Part shown: in pieces, positions 14,913-23,545 of the stretch
Layout of the letters: each line of letters begins with the position of its first letter
Numbering within the stretch: position 1 is the first letter of the stretch
Assembly (NCBI GenBank): GCA_937891735.1
Contig: CALAGR010000480.1
Span: 1 to 32,906 of the forward strand
Reading direction: 5' to 3'
Origin: an uncultured Pseudomonadota bacterium
GTDB lineage: Bacteria; Myxococcota_A; UBA796; UBA9615
Length of the DNA: 32,906 nt
Translations under genes and position numbers: made by a program
Notes under the pieces: generated by a model
Seen by the model: only the letters and a program-made list of their open reading frames with translations
The model's database searches: none
Told to the model about the DNA's origin: nothing

Positions 14913-16058
14913 ATGCGCCTCGTCCCACTGCTCCTCGCCTTCGTCCTGGGATGCCCGTCCGCCGAACCCGAACCGGCGGAGCCGCCCCCGGTGTCGGATC
15001 TGACGCTCACCTGGTGGACCAGCCTTGGCTCCCTGGGCGTCGGCGTCACGCACCTGGCTCTGGTAGACACGACCCGCGAGACCCCGGCCCACGAGACGTA
15101 TCCGGCGCTGCCCCAGCGCAGCCTGCCGACCACCGTGTGGTACCCGGCCACCGACGGCCACGCCCTGGACCCCGAGCCCGACGCGCCGGCCGCCGACGGC
15201 ACGTTCCCCCTCGTGGTGCACAGCCACGGGTTCATGAGCGCCGCCTCGGACCACGCCGGGTTGGGGGCGTTCCTGGCCTCCCATGGCTACGTGTTCGCGG
15301 CGGTGGAGTTCCCCCTGTCGAGCCGCAACGCCCCGGGCGAGGCGGACGCCACCGACGTCGTCAACCAGCCCGCCGACGTCTCGTTCGTGATCGACTCGAT
15401 CCTGGCCGCGGACGGCCTGCTGGCGGGCCTCGCCGACGACCGGATCGCCGCTTCGGGCATGTCGCTGGGCGGCCTGACCACCCTGGCCGTCGGGCTGCAT
15501 CCAGCGGTCAAGGACGACCGGATCGACGCCCTGATCGGCATGGCCCCGGCCACCTGCTCGCTGGGGGACGACATCTTCGACGCCCCCAACCCGCCGCTGC
15601 TGCTCATGCACGGCGACGGCGACGCGCTCCTGCCCATCGCGGACCACATGCCGCCGCTGTTCGACGGCCTGACCGGGCCTGCCTGGCTGGCGACCCTCGC
15701 CCACGGCACGCACACGGGCTTCCCGGACGCCTCGGCGGGCCTGTTCGACAACCTCGAGCACGCCGACTCCATCGGCTGCAGCCAGATCGCCGGCGCGCTG
15801 CCCGACGACGCCGAGAACGTGACCACGGACCAGCTCGACGGCGTGGGCGTGGTCATCGGCCCCGACTGCGCGATGCCCTGCGAAGACGAGTCGATGCTCG
15901 TCGACGGGATGAAGCCCACCCGGCAGGTGGAGCTGTCCTTCGCCCTGGCCCGGGCGTTCCTGGACGCGACGCTGTATGGAGACGCCGAAGGCACCCTGTG
16001 GCTCGAGGCCGGCGTCGGTCTGCAGGAGGCCGACGTGACGATGACCCACGCCCCCTGA
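14913..16058 (+). CDS. lipoprotein alpha/beta hydrolase (platelet-activating-factor acetylhydrolase/dienelactone hydrolase-like)
   Basis: This 381-residue protein starts with a short lipoprotein signal ending in V-L-G-C (Cys14) and then an acidic/Pro-rich spacer. The alpha/beta hydrolase features are the oxyanion strand V-V-H-S-H-G-F, the nucleophile elbow G-M-S-L-G-G (S184), the acid strand L-M-H-G-D-G-D-A-L-L-P and the His loop H-G-T-H-T-G (H264 or H267). The catalytic triad therefore seems complete. The protein would be membrane-anchored on the periplasmic side or surface and hydrolyse an ester or lipid; the substrate is not predictable. ATG 14913 is preferred over 14892 because it puts the lipobox at the normal position. 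It converges on the beta-propeller gene with a 19-nt gap. Confidence 0.9.
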   Translation: MRLVPLLLAFVLGCPSAEPEPAEPPPVSDLTLTWWTSLGSLGVGVTHLALVDTTRETPAHETYPALPQRSLPTTVWYPATDGHALDPEPDAPAADGTFPLVVHSHGFMSAASDHAGLGAFLASHGYVFAAVEFPLSSRNAPGEADATDVVNQPADVSFVIDSILAADGLLAGLADDRIAASGMSLGGLTTLAVGLHPAVKDDRIDALIGMAPATCSLGDDIFDAPNPPLLLMHGDGDALLPIADHMPPLFDGLTGPAWLATLAHGTHTGFPDASAGLFDNLEHADSIGCSQIAGALPDDAENVTTDQLDGVGVVIGPDCAMPCEDESMLVDGMKPTRQVELSFALARAFLDATLYGDAEGTLWLEAGVGLQEADVTMTHAP

Positions 16059-16077
16059 CCCGACCTGGGAGACCAGC

Positions 16078-17961
16078 TCAGGGGGTGCGCTGCAGGATCG
16101 CTCCGTCATCGCCGATGGCGATCAGCGTGCCGTTTGGGTGCGCGTAGATGTGGTCGAGGGTCGCGCCCGTGCCTGTGTCCACGGCCTCGAACCCGCTCTT
16201 TGTCGAGCGGGCCGCCACGCCTCCCAGACCGACCGCCCAGACCTGCCCGTCGGGGGTGGTCGTCAGGTCCCGGAGGTAGTTGGCGGTCAGGTTGTCGTGG
16301 CGGGCGAGGGCCCCGCCAGACCAACGGAGGATCATGCCGGCGGACCCGATCTCGGTGCTGTTGCCGGCGATCCAGAGGTCACCCGGCCCGGCGATGGCGA
16401 GGCCCCTGTACTCGTCGAACTCGTGGGTCACCGTGATCGCCAGGTTCTTGCCCTGGGGCGCCCGAAGCAGCACCCGGTCCCCGCCGATCCACGCGGTGCC
16501 GTCCGCCTCGACGGCCACGGCGTACAGCTCCATCTCCGTGGGCACGAGCACCTCGGTCCACTTGTTGCCCTTCAGCCGGTAGACCTTGCCGTCCACGAGG
16601 TCGCTGCTGCCCGCGCCCCACAGGTCCTTGCTGCTCAGCCCTGCCACGTGCTTCACGCAGCCCGCGGGCTCCGGGAGCTGCCTCCAGCCGCCGCTGGTCT
16701 GCACGAACAGGTCGTCGCACAGCGCGTGCAGGAGCACCTCGCCCGAGGCCAGGCGGATCAGGGAGTCGGGGCTGTTCACCGGGCCCTTCTCGACCGAGGT
16801 GATGCCCTCGCCGAGGGTGCCGTGGATGAGCTGGCCGTCCGACGTGGCGGCCATCCACCCCTCCTCGCCCTCCCAGACGAGGCCCACCACGCTCTGCTCG
16901 GTGACGCGGGGCATCAGCTCCCGCAGCTCCGCACCGTCCCAGTGCAGGATCAGCCCCGCCGCGCCGACCATCCAGACGTCGTCCGGGCTGCGGCCGTGCA
17001 CGGCCTCGATCCGCTCGCCATCGAGGCGGAAGACCAGCGAGTCGGGGGGCTTGTAGTCAGCGATGGGCACCGTTGTCAGGACCCCGCCCTTGAGGATCTG
17101 GGCCTCGTCCCCCACGACCCAGGCGGGCTCGCCGCCCGGAAAGCCGAACACGTCGGCCACGGAGCCCCCGGTCTCCGGCCCCGGGACGAAGGTGTCGCCC
17201 CGCTTCACGTAGACGCTTCTCTGGGCGCCGAGCAACCCCGCCGTGCCCGTCTCATCGAGCCAGAGAGACCAGAAGCTCTCCCGGTCATCGCCCGGCGGCT
17301 TGCGCTGCTCGAAGGGGGCGCCCGCGTGGCTGCGCAGCAAGGCCCCATCGAAGCCGGCGGCCCAGACGTCCTCACCCTGCCGCGCGAGGCTCCGGACCCG
17401 CTTCTCGCCCACCGCCACGGGCCCGTCCCGGAAGGTCCAGGTGCCCGAGGTCTTCCCCAGGATCCGGGGCGCATGGCCGGTCGCGCCGAACACCATCCCG
17501 AAGCCGCCCCAGGTCCACAGCTCGCCGGCCGCGTCGAGCATGAGCGCGTCGCCGGCGTCCGTGTCCGAGTCCTTGTGCCAGGTCCAGGCCGCGCCGTCCC
17601 AGCGGGCGAGGGACTCGGTGCCCAGGGCCAGCCACACGTCCTTGGGACCGGTGGCAGCGATGCTCTCGAAGCCGAGGGGCATGTACTGGCTGCCCGGAAA
17701 CTCCACCGACGACGGGGAAGCGTTCGTCGACCCCATCGACCGGTCGAGCGCGTCGAACACCGAGGCGACGGTGGGCACGGCAGGCACGGTGATCCGCGTC
17801 AGGGTGGGGCCGGTCGGCGTGCGGTCGATGCGCAGGACGGTGCCGTGGTCCCCGACGATCCACACCTGGCCGTCATCCATCACGTGCACGTCCCGCAGCG
17901 TGTCTGCGACGGGCAGCGGATGGACCAGCTGGAAGGCGGCCGCGAGCAGGACCGGGAGCAC
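16078..17961 (-). CDS. secreted beta-propeller repeat protein
   Basis: This 627-residue protein is made of about a dozen repeats of the type (D/Q)-V-W-x-V-G-x-x-G-x-x-L-R-x-(D/W)-G, for example Q-V-W-I-V-G-D-H-G-T-V-L-R, D-V-W-M-V-G-A-A-G-L-I-L-H-W and D-L-W-I-A-G. These form the strands of one or two beta-propellers (Kelch/YCF48-like). GTG 17961 overlaps the upstream TAG by one base (TAGTG), implying coupling. The signal peptide would then be only about 18 residues with no basic residue. A start at 18009 (GTG) would give a longer, basic n-region and is a real alternative. It is the downstream gene of the giant surface protein and is probably secreted with it. No catalytic motif is visible, so a binding or structural role is inferred. 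Confidence 0.82.
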   Translation of the reverse strand: MLPVLLAAAFQLVHPLPVADTLRDVHVMDDGQVWIVGDHGTVLRIDRTPTGPTLTRITVPAVPTVASVFDALDRSMGSTNASPSSVEFPGSQYMPLGFESIAATGPKDVWLALGTESLARWDGAAWTWHKDSDTDAGDALMLDAAGELWTWGGFGMVFGATGHAPRILGKTSGTWTFRDGPVAVGEKRVRSLARQGEDVWAAGFDGALLRSHAGAPFEQRKPPGDDRESFWSLWLDETGTAGLLGAQRSVYVKRGDTFVPGPETGGSVADVFGFPGGEPAWVVGDEAQILKGGVLTTVPIADYKPPDSLVFRLDGERIEAVHGRSPDDVWMVGAAGLILHWDGAELRELMPRVTEQSVVGLVWEGEEGWMAATSDGQLIHGTLGEGITSVEKGPVNSPDSLIRLASGEVLLHALCDDLFVQTSGGWRQLPEPAGCVKHVAGLSSKDLWGAGSSDLVDGKVYRLKGNKWTEVLVPTEMELYAVAVEADGTAWIGGDRVLLRAPQGKNLAITVTHEFDEYRGLAIAGPGDLWIAGNSTEIGSAGMILRWSGGALARHDNLTANYLRDLTTTPDGQVWAVGLGGVAARSTKSGFEAVDTGTGATLDHIYAHPNGTLIAIGDDGAILQRTP

Positions 17962-20900
17962 TACCTTCGACGGCGGCCGAGGAGCGGCGCCAGGAGGAGG
18001 AAGGACCACAAGGCGGCGGCCCCGGGCGCGGCGGCGAGGCTGCTCTGGCAGTCGCAGCCCGTGTCGTCACCCGCCGAGTCGTCGTCGTCGCCCACGGTGT
18101 CGTCGTCGTCGCCCGTCTCGGGCTCCTGCACCGTGAAGGACCAGACCTCGTCGGCCTCTGCGCTCGCTCCCCCGTCATCGACGGCCGTGGCAGACCAGAA
18201 GTAGTCGCCCGCGGCGATGCTGTCCGTCGGCGTCCAGGACGTCTGGTCGGCCGTGCCCCCAGGGCCGGCAGAGGGCTCCAGGCTGGACACCTCCTCGACC
18301 ACGTCGGTCAGCGCTTCGTCCCGGCCGATCCGGATGCCGTAGAGCACGTCATCGCCTTCGGGGTCGACGGCGTGGGCCACCACGAACGTGGGCGTGGCGT
18401 CCGTCGTCAGCAGGCTCGTGCCGTCGTCGGGGGCGATGAGCACCGGCGCCGCGGGGGCGTCGTTGTCGCCGCGCACGAACACCTCGATCTGCGTCCAGGC
18501 GCTCGCCGCGCCCCGCGCGTCCACGGCCCGGGCCCGGAAGCTCCAGGTCGTGTTCTCGGCCAGCACCACACCGTCGGCGTCCAGATCCCAGGTGGGCGTC
18601 GCGCTGTCGGCGGTGTCGAAGTCCGCGGAGTCGAAGGACACGGCGGTGTCGATCTCAAAGGTGTAGGTCAGCGCCTCGCTCTCCAGGTCCGAGCTCGCGG
18701 AGACCTCGAGCATCGGCGAGACGGACGCGACGTCGTCGCCGTCCAGGGGCGAAACCCAGGCGATGGCGGCGGGCGCCGAGTTCGTCGTGTCCACGAAGAA
18801 CGCCTGGCCGGCCGTCCAGGCGCTGGTCAGACCGTCGGGATCGACCGAGCGCACCTCCCACGAGTACCACGCGTCCTCGGTGAGGTCGGTGTCGACCGTC
18901 CAGGTGAGTCCGGTGATCCCGGTCGCCTGGGTGACCGGAGTCAGGGTCGCGTCGACCACCTCCACGTCGTAGGTCAGCACGTCCAGGTCGACGTCGGACC
19001 CCTCGGCCCAGGTCAGGACGGGCGCCAGCGCATCCACCGAGTCGCCCTCCAACGGGGCAGCCGGGGACGGCGCGCCGGGCGCCTCGTCAACCTCGTTGAC
19101 GAAGAACTCCTCCAGGTTCGTCCAGCCGCCGGCGACGTTGCTGTCCGCGGCGCGCACGCGCCACCAGGCGGTCGCGTTCTCGGCCACGGCCACCGTCAGC
19201 GTCCAGATCGTGCTGCCCGATGCGTCCTCGGCGAGCGCGGTCCCGGAGTCCAGGAGGGTGCTCATCGAGGCGTCGTCGTACACCTCGACGTCGTAGGTGA
19301 GCGCCTCGCCCTGCGGGTCCGTCGTGTTCGACCAGGTCAGCCCCGGCAGCGCGTCGTCGATCTCCTCGCCGCCGACCGGGAACAGGGCGACGGGCACGCC
19401 CGGCCCGTCGTAGACCTGTGGATCCGTGCCGCCCGTGAACTCGTCGATGTTGGTGATGCCGTCCGCGTCCGGGTCCAGCGCGCTGTCGTCGGTGGTCGGG
19501 TCGAGGCTGTTGGCCGTCTCCCAGGTGTCGGGCATGCCGTCGGGCTCGACGTCCAGGAAGTTGATGGTCAGGGCGATGGACTGGGTGTCGCCGCCGCCGT
19601 CGCCGTCGTCCACGGTGAGGGTGAACGCCGCGCCGCCCACGTCGGAGTAGGCCGGCGTCCAGTCGAGCTGACCGGTGCTGGCGTCCGCGGTCATCGCCGC
19701 CGGCTTCGAGGCGGACGCCGCGAAGGCGAGGGTGTCGGCGCCGGGCTCGTCCACCGTCGGCACGTACTGCCAGGCGGTGCCTTCGACCAGGGAGGTCGTG
19801 GGCGTCGACGTGAAGCTGGGAGCGACGTTCGCAGCGACCAGGGTGGCTGTCACGGTGGCGGTGCCGCTGTCGTCGTCGGTGGCCGTCAGGACCACGCTGA
19901 ACGTGTCGTCATCGGCCAGGGTCGGCGCGAAGGAGCCGCCCGTCCCCGTGGCGACGCTGGCGCCGGCGCTGTCGAGGAGCGCCCAGGTGAGCACCACGGT
20001 GTCGGCCGAGCCCGCGTCCGTGGCGGAGCCGGTGAAGGTGACCGTGTCGCCCTCGTCGGCCGTGGTGGGTCCGCTGTCGATGCCAGGCACCGGCGCGAGG
20101 TTGGCGACCACCGTGGTCTGCGCATCGGTGGTGGAGCCGCCGTCCTCGTCGCTCGCGGTGAAGGCGATGGTCCAGGTGCCGTCGTCGGGGAAGGTGACGG
20201 ACAGGCTGCTGCCCGTGCCGTTGCTGAACGCCGCGTTCGACGGATCGCTGACCAACCAGGTGACGGTCACCGTGTCGGCGGCCACGTCGCCGGTCACGGC
20301 CGTCCAGGTCTGGCTGCCGCCTTCGCTGACCGCCGCCGGTGGGGTCACTACGAGCGTCGGCGCCACGTTGGCGACCGTCACGGTGGCGGTGGCGGTGTCC
20401 GTTCCGCCGGAGTCATCGGTCACGAGGAGCGCCACGGCGTAGACGCCGTCGTCGGCGAAGGTGCAGGTGGGCGTGGCCCCGCTGGTCTCGTAGCTGCCGT
20501 TGCCGTCACAGTCCCACCCCCAGCTGACGACGGTGCCGTCGGGGTCGCTGGACACAGAGCCGTCCAGGCTCAGGGCGACGCCTTCGTCCACGGTGTAGGG
20601 GCCGCCTGGGTCCGCGACCGGCGGCTGGTTGATGATCACCACCGAAGTGACCCCGTCGCCCGTCGTGGTCAGGGTGATGGCCGCCGAGGCGTCCGCGATG
20701 ACGTCGCCCTCGTCGGGCACGTGGCTGATGCCGACGGTGTAGACGCCGGCCGCTTCGGGGGTGGCAGTCAGGGTGATGGACGTGCAATAGAGCCCCAGGT
20801 CGGTGGCGGCGACGTTGAACACCCCCGACGTCACCGGGACGGTCACCACGCCGTTGGTGATCCCGCTGAAGTCCGTCAGGCTCCCGACGGCGGTATCCGC

Positions 20901-23306
20901 GAGGTCGCAGGTCCCGTCGCCGTTCGTGTCGGCGCGCACGTCGATCTGGGCGAAGATGGCCGCCATCGTGGCCGCGTCCAGCGGGACCGCCGACCCATCG
21001 ACGAACTCGAGCGCGAGGGCCGTGATCTCCAGGGCGCTGTCTCCGACGCGTCCGAGGTGCGCCACCAGCACGTCGTTCGCGAGGAACGTGGCGCCGCCGA
21101 TCTGGTTCGCGGTGGGGGCCAGGTCCGTGCTCACGGTCTCGGACTGGAAGCGGTCGTTTCGGAACCAGGCGATGCGCTCGTTGCCGGAGATGGTCGGGGC
21201 GATGGCGTCCAGATCGCCGTCTCCGTCCAGGTCCCCCACGTCGCCGTGCAGGATGTTGTTGCCGGTCATGATCGTGGTCTTCGTCCAGCCGGCCCCGGTG
21301 TTCTCGTAGACGTTCACCGTCGTGTTCGCGGACGCGACGATGTCGAGATCGCCGTCGAGATCGAAGTCGGCCCACTCGGCGAACCAGCCGCCGGGCAGCG
21401 TGTCGTCCACGACCTCCGTCGTCCAGGTCCCGGTGGCGCCGGGGTTGACGAGGATGATCACGTCGCCGTCTCCGTTGACCGCGACCAGCACGTCCAGGTC
21501 TCCGTCGTTGTCGTAGTCGGCGGTGCGCGCCCAGCGGGGGGCGTCGGGGGTGCCCAGGACCGTCTGGGTGAAGGAGCCCGCACCGTCGTTGTCGAAGAAG
21601 GAGACGCGGTCCGAGCCCTCGCTCACCGCGATGATGTCCGGGTCGCCGTCCTGGTCGAAGTCGACGACCTCCACGCTGAACGCTCCGCCCAGGCTGGCGA
21701 TGGTGGACTCCGTCCAGCTGCCGCCGACCCCGTCGTCGTTGGCGTACCAGAGCAGGCGCTGGGTGCCGGAGGAGGTGACGACGACGTCCAGGTCCCCGTC
21801 TCCGTCCAGGTCGCCCGTGTCGATGTCCCGGGTAATGGCGAGCCCCGAGCCGATGACCGCGCGGGCGTAGCCGCCGACCCCATCGTTGACGAACCACGCG
21901 AGCTCGCCGGCGTCCTTGTCGCCGCCGAGCAGGTCCATGTCGCCGTCGTCGTCCAGGTCCGCGGCGCCGGTGGCCCAGTAGCCGGATGTATCGCCGAAGG
22001 TCTCCTGCCAGGCTGAGGCGTCGCCGTTGAGGTTCTCCAGGATGGCGAGCCCGTTGTTGCCGCCGCCGAGTACGTCGAGATCGCCGTCACCGTCCACATC
22101 CACGATGGTCGTGTGTCGCGGGTTGTCCAGCACGCCGCCCAGGTCCGTCTCGGTAAAGCCCTGGCTGCTGCTGTGGATCGTGTCGTTGCGCAGCATCACC
22201 ACGTCGTCGTCGTAGATGGCGGTCGTCACGACGTCGATGTCGCCGTCCCCGTCCAGGTCGTTCGTGGCCGCGCCGGTGGCCCCGTTGAAGTTCCCCTGGA
22301 TGATCCACTTCGTGAAGCTGCCGCCATCGTTCTCGTACAGGGCGGTCTCGTCGCCGTCGGTCGCGGCGATCACGATGTCCAGGTCGCCGTCCTGGTCCAC
22401 GTCGCGCGTGTCCAGGTCGCCCGGGTCGTTGATCGCCGCGTCGATCACCGTGCCCGCCCAGGTGCCGCCGACGCCGTCGGTGTTCTCGAACCAGACGAGC
22501 TCGTCCCCCGTGTCGACGCCAACCACCGCGTCCAGATCGCCGTCCGCGTCCAGGTCCGCGAGCTGGGTGGCGAGGGCCCCGTTCAGCCCGGTGCCGATGG
22601 TGGTCTTCGTCCAGCTCGATCCGTCGCCAGCGGTGTTGGCGTACCACGCGACCTCGTCCGCGTCGTAGCCGGTGCAGAGCACATCGGGCGTGCCGTCCTG
22701 GTCGATGTCGCCCACGGACACCCAGTTGGCGCCCAGGAACGCGACGTCGATGGGGTGCGTGACCCAGACGGAGGCGTCCCCGGCGACGTTTTCGTACCAG
22801 GTGAGGGTGTTCGCGTTGTCGGAGGCGGCGAGCACGTCCAGATCGCCGTCCTGATCGATGTCCGCAGTGGCGACGTCCCAGGGATCGTCGATCACCTCGA
22901 TGACGCGCTTGGTCCAGAGCGCAGCGCCGTCGAGGTCGTTGTCGTACCAGACGACCTCGTCGCCGGACACGGCGGTGGCGAGCACGTCCAGGTCGCCGTC
23001 GCCGTCGATGTCGGCCAGATCCAGGCCGAAGGCGTAGTCGAGGTTCAGGTCGATGGCGTTCGGGACCCAGGTGGTGCCGTCGCCTGAGCTGTTCTCGTAC
23101 CAGACCAGGTCGTCTCCGAAGATGCCGGTGACCACGACGTCGTCGTCGCCGTCCCGGTCCAGGTCTCCGGTCAGCGCCGTAGCGGCGCCGTTCAGGAAGA
23201 GGTCGATGGGCACGTTGGTGAACGGGATCTCCGTCGCCGTGGCGAGAGAGGGCAGCAGGAAGGCCGTGGCGAGCGGCAGCAGGAGAGTGGCGAAGTTGGA
23301 GCGCAT
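17961..23306 (-). CDS. giant surface protein: 14 FG-GAP/VCBS repeats, PKD, TSP3-like and Fn3-like domains, MYXO-CTERM
   Basis: This 1781-residue protein has a signal peptide (1-about 27, ending A-T-A) and then 14 calcium-loop repeats D-x-D-x-D-G-D-x-D, each with a W-Y-E-N or similar strand (about 25-725), forming FG-GAP/VCBS propellers. After a spacer come three PKD-like domains (about 892-1160; first one P-V-A-D-P-G-G-P-Y), a putative Ig domain (about 1163-1250), a thrombospondin-type-3-like calcium stretch (about 1250-1290) and roughly four Fn3-like modules to about 1730. The end has two D-D-D-D spacers, then C-D-C, a hydrophobic helix and R-R-R-R: a MYXO-CTERM sorting signal, normally processed for surface anchoring in Myxococcota. 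ATG 23306 fits the signal peptide; the frame is open to 23408 but that part is intergenic. Role: probable adhesin or matrix protein; its ligand is unknown. Confidence 0.93.
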   Translation of the reverse strand: MRSNFATLLLPLATAFLLPSLATATEIPFTNVPIDLFLNGAATALTGDLDRDGDDDVVVTGIFGDDLVWYENSSGDGTTWVPNAIDLNLDYAFGLDLADIDGDGDLDVLATAVSGDEVVWYDNDLDGAALWTKRVIEVIDDPWDVATADIDQDGDLDVLAASDNANTLTWYENVAGDASVWVTHPIDVAFLGANWVSVGDIDQDGTPDVLCTGYDADEVAWYANTAGDGSSWTKTTIGTGLNGALATQLADLDADGDLDAVVGVDTGDELVWFENTDGVGGTWAGTVIDAAINDPGDLDTRDVDQDGDLDIVIAATDGDETALYENDGGSFTKWIIQGNFNGATGAATNDLDGDGDIDVVTTAIYDDDVVMLRNDTIHSSSQGFTETDLGGVLDNPRHTTIVDVDGDGDLDVLGGGNNGLAILENLNGDASAWQETFGDTSGYWATGAADLDDDGDMDLLGGDKDAGELAWFVNDGVGGYARAVIGSGLAITRDIDTGDLDGDGDLDVVVTSSGTQRLLWYANDDGVGGSWTESTIASLGGAFSVEVVDFDQDGDPDIIAVSEGSDRVSFFDNDGAGSFTQTVLGTPDAPRWARTADYDNDGDLDVLVAVNGDGDVIILVNPGATGTWTTEVVDDTLPGGWFAEWADFDLDGDLDIVASANTTVNVYENTGAGWTKTTIMTGNNILHGDVGDLDGDGDLDAIAPTISGNERIAWFRNDRFQSETVSTDLAPTANQIGGATFLANDVLVAHLGRVGDSALEITALALEFVDGSAVPLDAATMAAIFAQIDVRADTNGDGTCDLADTAVGSLTDFSGITNGVVTVPVTSGVFNVAATDLGLYCTSITLTATPEAAGVYTVGISHVPDEGDVIADASAAITLTTTGDGVTSVVIINQPPVADPGGPYTVDEGVALSLDGSVSSDPDGTVVSWGWDCDGNGSYETSGATPTCTFADDGVYAVALLVTDDSGGTDTATATVTVANVAPTLVVTPPAAVSEGGSQTWTAVTGDVAADTVTVTWLVSDPSNAAFSNGTGSSLSVTFPDDGTWTIAFTASDEDGGSTTDAQTTVVANLAPVPGIDSGPTTADEGDTVTFTGSATDAGSADTVVLTWALLDSAGASVATGTGGSFAPTLADDDTFSVVLTATDDDSGTATVTATLVAANVAPSFTSTPTTSLVEGTAWQYVPTVDEPGADTLAFAASASKPAAMTADASTGQLDWTPAYSDVGGAAFTLTVDDGDGGGDTQSIALTINFLDVEPDGMPDTWETANSLDPTTDDSALDPDADGITNIDEFTGGTDPQVYDGPGVPVALFPVGGEEIDDALPGLTWSNTTDPQGEALTYDVEVYDDASMSTLLDSGTALAEDASGSTIWTLTVAVAENATAWWRVRAADSNVAGGWTNLEEFFVNEVDEAPGAPSPAAPLEGDSVDALAPVLTWAEGSDVDLDVLTYDVEVVDATLTPVTQATGITGLTWTVDTDLTEDAWYSWEVRSVDPDGLTSAWTAGQAFFVDTTNSAPAAIAWVSPLDGDDVASVSPMLEVSASSDLESEALTYTFEIDTAVSFDSADFDTADSATPTWDLDADGVVLAENTTWSFRARAVDARGAASAWTQIEVFVRGDNDAPAAPVLIAPDDGTSLLTTDATPTFVVAHAVDPEGDDVLYGIRIGRDEALTDVVEEVSSLEPSAGPGGTADQTSWTPTDSIAAGDYFWSATAVDDGGASAEADEVWSFTVQEPETGDDDDTVGDDDDSAGDDTGCDCQSSLAAAPGAAALWSFLLLAPLLGRRRR
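21190..23175 (-). repeat. DNA encoding 14 calcium-binding FG-GAP/VCBS repeats
   Basis: Fourteen degenerate copies of a coding unit of roughly 110-180 bp, each holding D-(L/I/V/F/Y)-D-x-D-G-D-x-D. On the plus strand they appear as recurrent gtcc(a/c)ggtcgccgtc-like blocks. Copies have diverged, so this is old protein-level duplication rather than recent tandem expansion. Confidence 0.9.
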
Positions 23307-23313
23307 GGCGACC

Positions 23314-23319
23314 ACCCTA
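23314..23319 (-). promoter_or_regulatory. possible -10 box for a leaderless transcript of the giant surface protein
   Basis: On the minus strand TAGGGT ends exactly 7 nt before the ATG at 23306, without a Shine-Dalgarno sequence. TTGTCA lies 12 nt further upstream, too close for a normal -35 box, so only the -10 reading is offered. Confidence 0.33.
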
Positions 23320-23401
23320 CTCAGGTCGGTATGACAACGGCTATTGCGCGCCTGTGACATGTGGACGTGGCGTGAACCCTTCGTGGAACGTGTCCGCCCC
23401 C

Positions 23402-23433
23402 GGAACATCGCCCGGGCTCCGCGGGTATCTTTG
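23402..23433 (+). promoter_or_regulatory. candidate ECF-type promoter of the ABC operon (copy 3 of 3)
   Basis: GGAACATCGC begins at 23402 and GGGTATCTTTG ends at 23433, with 18 nt between GGAAC and GTATC. The ends are identical to those of the site at 8270-8300. The leader to the ATG at 23546 is about 105 nt and contains the second conserved element at 23470-23501. Confidence 0.62.
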
Positions 23434-23469
23434 AGTCGAAGGGGTCGCGGGGACGCGGCGCCGAACCGA

Positions 23470-23501
23470 GGGAACCGGGACCGCGCCCCACCTGTCCCGG
23501 A
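23470..23501 (+). promoter_or_regulatory. conserved leader element or second promoter (copy 2 of 2)
   Basis: GGGAACCGG, then GCCCCACCTGTCC and C-GGA, matches 1331-1361 before the MoxR operon. Read as GGAAC-N18-GTCC it could be a second ECF-like promoter; otherwise it may be an operator. It lies 44 nt before the start codon. Confidence 0.5.
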
Positions 23502-23545
23502 AGCGAGCCGCGCTTCCCAACACGGCCGTCGCTTGCGGAGACCTC

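Noticed and set aside
18372-22016. Plus-strand open frame of over 1200 codons opposite the surface protein
   Set aside because: Composition is dominated by G, R, V and H from reverse-read Asp-rich calcium loops; it has no domains, while the minus strand encodes clear FG-GAP, PKD and MYXO-CTERM modules.
23320-23337. TTGTCA as a -35 box for the giant surface protein
   Set aside because: Only 12 nt from the TAGGGT hexamer, too short for a standard promoter; only the -10 reading is kept, at low confidence.
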